A stretch of 64,000 nucleotides of DNA from Typha latifolia. Lineage: Eukaryota > Streptophyta > Magnoliopsida > Poales > Typhaceae. Shown piece by piece: positions 57,201-64,000 of the stretch; position 1 is the first letter of the stretch; each line of letters begins with the position of its first letter. A model generated the notes under the pieces. The model saw only the letters and a program-made list of their open reading frames with translations. It was not told where the DNA came from and did not search any database. The stretch is from NCBI GenBank assembly GCA_019914945.1, contig CM034103.1, positions 9,362,001 through 9,426,000 of the forward strand, given 5' to 3'. Made by a program: the position numbers and the translations under genes.

Positions 57201-59130
57201 CTCATAATATATATATATATATATATATATAACTAATAGTAAAAGAAGAAAAGGAGCCACCCAAATTACTATTGTGATTGATACATGCGACTGGACTTCC
57301 ATGTAATTGAAGTTTTCCATAAATCCTAAAGAGAGTCGAGTTTCATGTGTTTGAAGATATAGTATCTATATTGTAAAATAAGAAAGCAATGTAAATAAAA
57401 GTCTTATAGTTTTTATTACTTTTTTAATTAAAAATTAAAAGAATGTGTTTTGACGTTCACTTAATTAAAATGAATTTTAAGATACTACAGTAGTTTTATA
57501 ATTTAATAATTAATTTTTATATTACATTTTATAAGTGTAGACACAGTATTTCTACATATTTTACTGTTTTCTGTGACTCAAAATAGTTTTAATATCTTCT
57601 TAAAATGATAGTATATAAATGTAAGTGTAATAAACCCTATCGTGAAACTATAAAACCTTAATTAATCCACACAATTTGGTTAAAAGAGTGCGATTATTAA
57701 GCCAGCAAAATTTATGAGATTCAAATGGACACGATGAAACAAATGTCTAATTCAAATTCATCTGGTCAAAACTATCAAGTGGTTGTAGTTGCTTCCCTTC
57801 GTTGCAAGACATTATTAGTGGCTGGTTTTAGGAGAAAGGACGAAAAGGATTTGTGGCAATTAAGACTCTCCATGGGTCCCATGTTTAGAGCTTGATGTGA
57901 AGGATTACCTACATAATTAAATGGTCCGAGCTATAGTTCTGGTGATAAGTTTTGGAATATTAATTAATTTATGTCACATCAATACGCTGCTATAAAAATT
58001 TGTAATATATTAAAGAAGATTCTTCTAGGGAAGATTAAAATTGGTGTTCCAATTAAACTTAGCTTGGATGAGATTCAAACTTAGAAACTTCAAGGTAATA
58101 TTTGAGCATTATCCAATAATTACAAGGACAGAAAAGTATTACTGATTTCTTAGGTTTCATCAATCCCTTTTCACATGAGGAGGTAGGAAGATTCAAAGAA
58201 TTGACAGAATAAGATACAATAATAAGAAAAATGTACTAAACTAATATATATGTTTTCATGAGAGGGTAATTGAGAAGCGGAGACAGGTAGAATTTGGTAT
58301 AACTCATAGACCACCTCCAAGTGCCATCCATGGGAGTTAGTGGGAGTTATGGCAACTTTTTCTTTCTTATAGTCGAGGCAAAAGGATATCGATGGTTCAA
58401 AGGCTACAATCCTTCAATTTTTTGTGAAAATTGACAGAAGACGATTGGTTCCAACTACTGTTTTTTTTTAAAAAAAAAATATTTATCTCACCATTCAAAT
58501 GTTTATCTCCATCAATTTCTAACACTGTAATTTTCAGCTTCTTGAACTCTGAAGCGGCTATCTCCAAGATGGACTTACATACCCTATGTCGATACCAACG
58601 ACTATAGCTTTAAGGTTTTGATTGCTTGAACTCATATGTATTTCTTTCCATAGTCGATTCTCAACCTTAATGACACTGGAGGTCAATATTTTTTGTCTAG
58701 GTGACCGTCAAAATGAAGTTCTTTAAAATCTGAAGAATATTAGACCTGTAGAAATATTTCTAACGCTTCTGTTAAATACACTTATAGCTATGATGGTGAT
58801 CTTTAATAGCCTCAAAGATAATAGATGTCATGCCCTAGGGTCCGTTAAAGTATATACTTTTGCCACAAAACGTCCAGATAATTCAAAAGATTGTCCACAA
58901 AGTTGGGGAAAAAGTAAAAAATTCATGAAGCGTGTTTGAATGCACTGTTTACCATTTGAACACAGTACTATTTATCAGGTATATTCATTGTTACTTTTCA
59001 TCCATAAGTATATTTAAACATACTGATTTTTGAGCCCAAAGTGATTAGAACCAATTTTAATGCCTGTGCATCAAAAAATTTAGTTTGAATTACTTTAAAA
59101 TGGTTAGAACCACTTTCAAAAGCTTTGTCG
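54201..59130. other. long intergenic stretch, no gene seen
   Basis: The first 500 bp may still be LINE-derived. Beyond that no domain, splice-consistent gene or RNA gene was recognised. Features noted: TA microsatellites at about 56966-56990 and 57208-57231, and a G-box-like ACACGTGTC at about 56422, in a less AT-rich stretch (56370-56600) that looks promoter-like but precedes no identifiable gene. Confidence 0.45.
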
Positions 59131-59139
59131 TCCTCTTCA

Positions 59140-59290
59140 ACTCCTGCATTGTCATTATGCGACTTGTGCTTATGCTCATACAAATAATCTAGACACTTTT
59201 ATATAAATAGATTAACTGGACACATATTGCCAATTATATTAAAACTTTACAATGTTCCCCTTCTAATAATTTCTAACAAAATAAACTTCC
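59140..59290. repeat. dispersed AT-rich repeat, partial copy 3
   Basis: 'gacttgtgcttatgctcata', 'attgccaattatatt' and 'aaaactttacaatgttccc' correspond to the repeat at 1-215 and 14251-14465. Upstream near 58940 is 'gtttgaatgcactg...catttgaacac', a decayed form of the TTCGAAC motifs. Confidence 0.5.
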
Positions 59291-59437
59291 CTTAAAATAA
59301 TGTCTAACCACACTCATTACAACTTTCTAAAAGAGCATATCACAAGTATTTCTATAACATCCCATAAAAAAAATTGAGCACACATGCAAGGCACGTGTGC
59401 TACCTTCTTCTCCTTTCTATTCATTTTTTTTTCTTCT

Positions 59438-59438
<1 letters not shown>

Positions 59439-59477
<39 letters not shown>

Positions 59478-59479
59478 TC
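59439..59479. repeat. (CTTT)n microsatellite
   Basis: About ten CTTT units. The open frame around it (59397-59807) starts with this low-complexity tract and has no recognisable domain. Confidence 0.95.
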
Positions 59480-59973
59480 CCTTCTTCCTTGTAGTCATTT
59501 TCCCCCTTTGAATTTGTGCTGCACTGGAGCGCCGCCAGAGCTTGCCATCATCATGGGAACGTTTGACGATGTCTTCTTTTATCTTGCCATCATCATGGAA
59601 ATGATCGGCCTTTCTCTTCCTTTTTTAGCCTCATCGGGAGATCCGCCAGCCAACATCCTTGAGTTAACACCTCGCCGATCAAGGGAGCTTCACCTAATGA
59701 AACCTCTTATGGTTGAGGCCTTTCATGAGCTCTCCTCACCTTTAGGAGAGGCCACACCAAGTGGCCTCTTCCTGCCAACTTCTGAGGGCAAATCTGGCCA
59801 CTACTAGAGCCATCTCCTCTCCTTGTCCAATTGGAAGTCCTCTTCGCAAGGTGAAGCTTTCGGCCTTGGTGAGGGGCATCTTGGCCATTGGCCAACTCTA
59901 GCAATGGGTCAACTCCCCATTGGTTGGTCTTTGCTGGCCAAGGGGATGGCTTCGGTGAGATCAACTAGGGCAG

Positions 59974-60838
59974 TTCATACACCTTGTTAGAGTCTTTTCT
60001 TATTGTATTAGTTATTTGTTTATATTAAAAAAAATTTATATAGGTGAGATTAGGGGGCGCATTCGAACGCCTTTGCGGACGCCTACATCAAGTTCACAAA
60101 AATAGAGAACGCGAAATATGCATTCGAACACAGTTGGCCACATTTAAATGTCGCGTTTGAACGTCTGCATCAGGTTCACATCGACAGAGAATGCCTTTTG
60201 TGCATTTGAACGCGGTCTGGCTCGTTCGAACTCGATCAGGCACGTTCAAATGCGATCGGTGGGAGTCCACTAGAATTAGGGTTAATAATAATTATTATAT
60301 CTTATTGGCTAGCCTCTATAAAGATGTGGATGGCAGCCAAAATCATAATGCTTAATAAATATTGATTTCTTGCCTCTTCTATCCTCTCTCTAGTCTCTCT
60401 ACCCTAATCTCCCTCCTCCCTTTTCACCAACCAGCAACCTCTACCATTCGCAAGGTCTCTTCTAACTTCTAATCTCCCTTGTCTATCGAGTTCTCCCTCT
60501 TCTTTGAGATCTCGACCACTTATTTCCCTTCGTCTTTATCCCTTAAAACTATATCAACAATCCACTCTCATCTCTATTATCATCCATAACCTTATCATTC
60601 ACTCCACCCGCCACCACCACCATCATCTATACTCTATCATGATTTCATTCCAGTTTCAGTTCGAATCTATGAAGGGCGTAAATATAAAAAATGTAAATCA
60701 GTGAGTTATGGATCGATTCCATTTAGTTTTGTAAATTTCCGACTATGGAAGAATATTTGATGAATATATTTCCTCAGTTGCACGAACTGCTTCCTACAAT
60801 CAATCCAGATCTTAAAGGGATCCTTCGTAGCCCTATCA
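59974..60838 (+). mobile_element. LTR (865 bp), opposite orientation to 52063-52838
   Basis: Starts TTCATACACCTTGTTAGAG (TGATACACC expected) and ends GTAGCCCTATCA. Over its length it is the reverse complement of the LTR at 52063-52838, including 'attggctagcctctataaagatgtggatggc' and the CGTTCGAAC-type array at 60055-60250. No primer site follows it and no exact target duplication is seen, so it is an old solo LTR or a fragment. Confidence 0.78.
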
Positions 60839-61189
60839 AGCTAGTGGCTGGGAATGTCGGTAAATCCCTCTCCTATCATCGAGCTTCCGCTTTGTTAAGA
60901 GGAACTCTTGGCTTCGTTAGCTAGGTCAAAAACATGGGTGACTTTTTCGGCTGATAGGTCATCAATCGGTGTATTAGCCTTAGCTATTACCTGTGTTGTT
61001 TATCAGTAGCCACTACTTCTCCCTCAGCAATCCTTGGTCAAGGGAGGTGGGGTCGTGAGAGTTGGTGCTAGGGCTAGACTGGGTGTGGCCCAACATAGCT
61101 TAGACTTTGGTTAGGCTGAACCTAACACAACCTAACACAAGTGTGACTTGGGTTGTAACTAATGTGATTCGAACCACACTGAGTAATCT
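60839..61189. other. spacer between two LTRs
   Basis: No coding region. 'gtgggggtcgtgagag..gctgaacctaacacaacctaacac' contains a short repeat (CCTAACACAA twice) near 61115-61140. Confidence 0.4.
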
Positions 61190-61888
61190 CGAGCATGGAT
61201 ACAACTTATGGGGATCTATTCTTATTTTGTTTGAATTGTGCGTTCGAACACACTCGACCTAATTCAAACGTCTGCGTACGTTCACATTGACAATGAACGT
61301 GAATTCCGTGTTTGAACGCGGTCGGCAAGAATTTTGTTTCTAGGGTTATTATTTGTCATTTTGGCTTGTTATGTTAGCCTCTTAAGATGTGAATGACAAT
61401 CTAAATGATCATTATGAATGAATATTGATTTTCCTTCCCTTCCTTTCCTTCTCTACCCTATTTCTTCTCCCTCTTTGTTCAAGCCCTAGTCGTGTGCCAT
61501 CTTGACGCCAGTTACCTCTAATCTCTCTCAACTCTCGAGTCCTCCCTCCTATTTAGGATCTTTACCAACTTTCCCCCCTTATCCTTATCCCCTCAACACC
61601 ACACGTGCCACCTAATCCATCTCCATTATCCCCTCTCTTACCCTATCATCACGATCACCCATCATCTTCACCTTTACCGCACTTTTGCGTATCTTCGCTC
61701 TAGGTTAAGTTAGAATCTACAAAGGGCATGAATACCAAAAATATAGATCAAAAAGTTACAAATCGATCGCTATTGGTTTTGTAATTTTTTGACTACGTAA
61801 TAATATTTTGAGATTATTTTACTTCGACTACGCGGATTGCTTTCCTGCATCCGAGCTTGATCATGTAGCAGATGCTCGGTCCATATCA
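61190..61888 (+). mobile_element. 5' LTR of a gypsy element (left edge approximate)
   Basis: Contains TTCGAAC-type motifs (61240-61320), a 'tagcctcttaagatgtgaatgac' segment and a CCTCCCTC/TTTAGGATC segment parallel to the LTR at 59974. It ends ATATCA at 61888, two bases before a primer-binding site. The left boundary has decayed. Confidence 0.75.
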
Positions 61889-61890
61889 AG

Positions 61891-61902
61891 TGGTATTAGA
61901 GC
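61891..61902 (+). other. primer-binding site, one mismatch
   Basis: TGGTATTAGAGC, one base different from the initiator tRNA-Met complement TGGTATCAGAGC. Confidence 0.85.
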
Positions 61903-61938
61903 CACCATTCCTCGAACACCATCCCAAGAACCAGATCT

Positions 61939-64000
61939 ATGGCATCGAAACCTAATGAAGGTACCTCCGCTTATGGGGAGGCCACCGAGATTATTAGATC
62001 GGAGGCCAACCCAAACTCACCAGTTGGAACTTTCTCCAACGACCTCCACAGTCAACTCAAATCCGATCAAGATGTTTGTTGTTATGGTTCGACGTCCACT
62101 TCTCGATTTGGATTGATTGCAAGAAAGCACTTCTCTGTATATGTGAACTCCTAAGTGCACATTCAAACGCATAAACTTTTCTACTTTGATTTTAAAATTC
62201 TTCAATCCAAGTACTTTCAAAACTTGTATAAATACTCATGTGCATGTATGAAAACACTTATAATATTTTATACACAATTGCCAACACTAAAATCTAACAC
62301 CACTTGTTATGGTCTGACGCCCGCTTCCTGATTTGGAATTATTGCAGAAAAGCAGTCCGTGCAATCGAGAAAAAATATTCACCGGATATTCTACCATAGT
62401 TGGAATAATATAACACTAAGAGTGGTTGATCCGTAACTTTTTGATCTATATTTTTGGTATGTACGCCCTTCGTAGATTCTGACTGCAACTAGGATGAAAA
62501 TACGTAAATGTGGGGCGATGGTGGAAGTGACGGGTGGTGGTGATGATAAGGTTAGAGATTATAATGGTGATGAGGGTGAATGGTTTGAGGTGTTTAGGGG
62601 AAAAGGACGAAGAGTGAGAAGGGACTAAGATCCCAAGGAGGAGGGAGGACTTGATAGATGAAGGAGGTAAGAAAATCACCTTTGTCGAGATGGTGCATGG
62701 GTAGGGCTTGAAGGAAGGGGAAGGAAGATTAGGGTAGAGAGGATAGAAAGGAGATAGAACTCAATATTCATTAATCATAATCTTTTTGGTTTGAATGGGG
62801 TCAAGCGCATTCAAACGCGTATTTCACATTTTTTGCGATGCAAATGTATGCAGGCGTTCGCACGTGGGTGTTCGAATGCACAAATTGCGCTCTCTATCGA
62901 TGTGAACGCCTGCAAGCATTCGCAAGGGCGTTCGAATACAGCCCCTGCCGCGTTCGAATGCAACATACAGAATCCTTACTTTTTCTGAAATAAATAACTA
63001 AATACAATAAGAAAAGACTACCATAGAGTGTATTCATGCTCGAGATGACTTGGTGAAGTCCAAATCACATCATTTGCGGACATGATGGAGACACAACCAA
63101 CCATGCAAGCATCAATGGAAGCCATTATTCAAGTCCTCTTAGGCACCCCAAGGGGTATAGCGGCAATCGAGTTCCTTACTCGAGCTCGGGCTACACCACA
63201 AATGGAACCACATTTTCGCTAATGGACACCGTCTCCACCATTCCGTACTAGGCAGGAGGAAGATTATGATCCCATGGGTGGTCATGCTAGGAGGCCCTTG
63301 CTACCTACGCCAACCGAAAGGCACAAAGTACCACTATCGGTTTTCACCGCGATTGAGCATCAGATCCACCTCTCCACAATAACGATGATGAGTGGGTGGA
63401 TTACGAAGAACCAGCGACCCCTCGACACCATCCTAGGGATGCTGGATTAAACCCAAGGGAAAGAAGCCCAACTAACATGAAGAAGAAGAACGTGACATCT
63501 GTGCAAGGATTGTTTGTCTCAACTCTCAGCCTTTCAACGGAGGAGATCCACTCAATTGGGTTTATCGAACGGAGGAATTCTTCGAGTACCAAATAACACC
63601 TAATGCACAAAAGGTGTTGTTAGCATCCTTTCATCTCGAAGACACCGCCATCCGATGGTACCAAGCCACGAATCGAGCTCAGCCCTATCGAACGTGGGAG
63701 GAGTTCGTTGATGCTATTTGTGTTCGATTTGGACCTCTAATTATGAAGATTTTCACGCTGCTCTTACCAAGCTAACCTAAAGGGCTATGGTGAGAGCATA
63801 TCAAGAGAAGTTCGAGTGTGTTAGTAATCAAGTGCGGGACTGGTCAGATTCCCAACTCAAGAGCACATTCATTAGTGGTCTTAGGCAGGACATTCAAGCT
63901 AAAGTGAAGGCTGCTCGACCAACAACATTGCTTGAGGCTTTTGCAATAGCTCAATTGATGTAAGAGAAGCTTCGAGAGCTTCGGTTAGTAGGAAAAGGGA
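61939..64000 (+). pseudogene. gypsy (chromovirus-like) gag, interrupted and running off the window
   Basis: Gag starts at 61939 (MASKPNEGTSAYGEATEIIR), is interrupted at 62079 by an LTR-containing insertion, and resumes at 63073 (FADMMETQPTMQASMEAIIQ). After a stop near 63222 and frame changes comes the gag core: FNGGDPLNWVYRTEEFFEYQ (near 63540), LLASFHLEDTAIRWYQATNR (near 63630), TWEEFVDAICVRFGP (near 63700), then WSDSQLKSTFISGLRQDIQA (near 63850). Several stops and frameshifts make it inactive. The rest of the element lies beyond 64000. Confidence 0.85.
62080..63072 (-). mobile_element. LTR-derived insertion within the gag
   Basis: The insertion begins TGTTATGG and ends CACATCA, flanked by TTTGT (62075-62079) and TTTGC (63073-63077). 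A near-complete LTR of the TTCGAAC family occupies 62305-63072 (TGTTATGGTCTGACG start; array at 62800-62960). Before it, 62080-62140 is a second copy of the same LTR start, followed by a piece of the dispersed repeat seen at 1-215 (62160-62300). Confidence 0.7.

Noticed and set aside
59397..59807. 136-aa frame
   Set aside because: Begins in the CTTT microsatellite, no domain, not spliced to anything recognisable.

Overview
This window is plant nuclear DNA: introns follow GT..AG, plant-type LTR retrotransposons carry an initiator-tRNA-Met primer site, and LINE, copia, chromovirus and hAT remnants abound. The very GC-rich first exon of the phosphoglycerate-mutase-like gene and the GC-rich RING gene, both set in AT-rich DNA, suggest a monocot. 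I cannot name the species.

Only three host genes can be supported. (1) An intronless RING-H2 E3 ligase of the BRH1 type, minus strand, 10667-11179. (2) A histidine-phosphatase/phosphoglycerate-mutase-like gene of the AT74 type, plus strand, four exons over 34116-40840, with a 4.5-kb third intron full of transposons. (3) A BELL (TALE) homeodomain transcription factor, minus strand, four exons over 42761-45708, including the family's characteristic 61-bp third exon. All three look intact. They belong to separate pathways (ubiquitin ligation, a phosphatase-like enzyme, developmental transcription) and nothing in the sequence links them.

The rest is transposon territory. 6.85-10.3 kb: a decayed LINE interrupted by an LTR. 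15.9-23.4 kb: two related hAT elements, a short one with a perfect 8-bp target duplication and a 4.6-kb one with a broken transposase. 23.5-24.6 kb: a copia gag stump. 24.6-33.6 kb: a chromovirus cluster of three LTRs enclosing two internal domains with complementary losses (one keeps the integrase tail and chromodomain-like end, the other gag, protease, RT and RNase H). 36.5-39.1 kb: foldback repeats and a hAT-like insertion inside a gene intron. 48.3-54.2 kb: a MITE, two LINE remnants, a terminal-inverted-repeat element built around a G-rich minisatellite, and a solo LTR with a perfect 5-bp target duplication. 60-64 kb: LTRs in both orientations and a gypsy gag running off the end.

The most unusual signals are in the retrotransposons. 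The primer-binding site and the adjoining LTR end are repeated three times as about 42-bp modules, and the two spacer modules occur in opposite order in different LTR copies. Arrays of a GCGTTCGAACGC palindrome are shared by otherwise diverged LTRs across the window. I see no CRISPR, tRNA, rRNA or recognisable viral gene set, and no convincing new host system.
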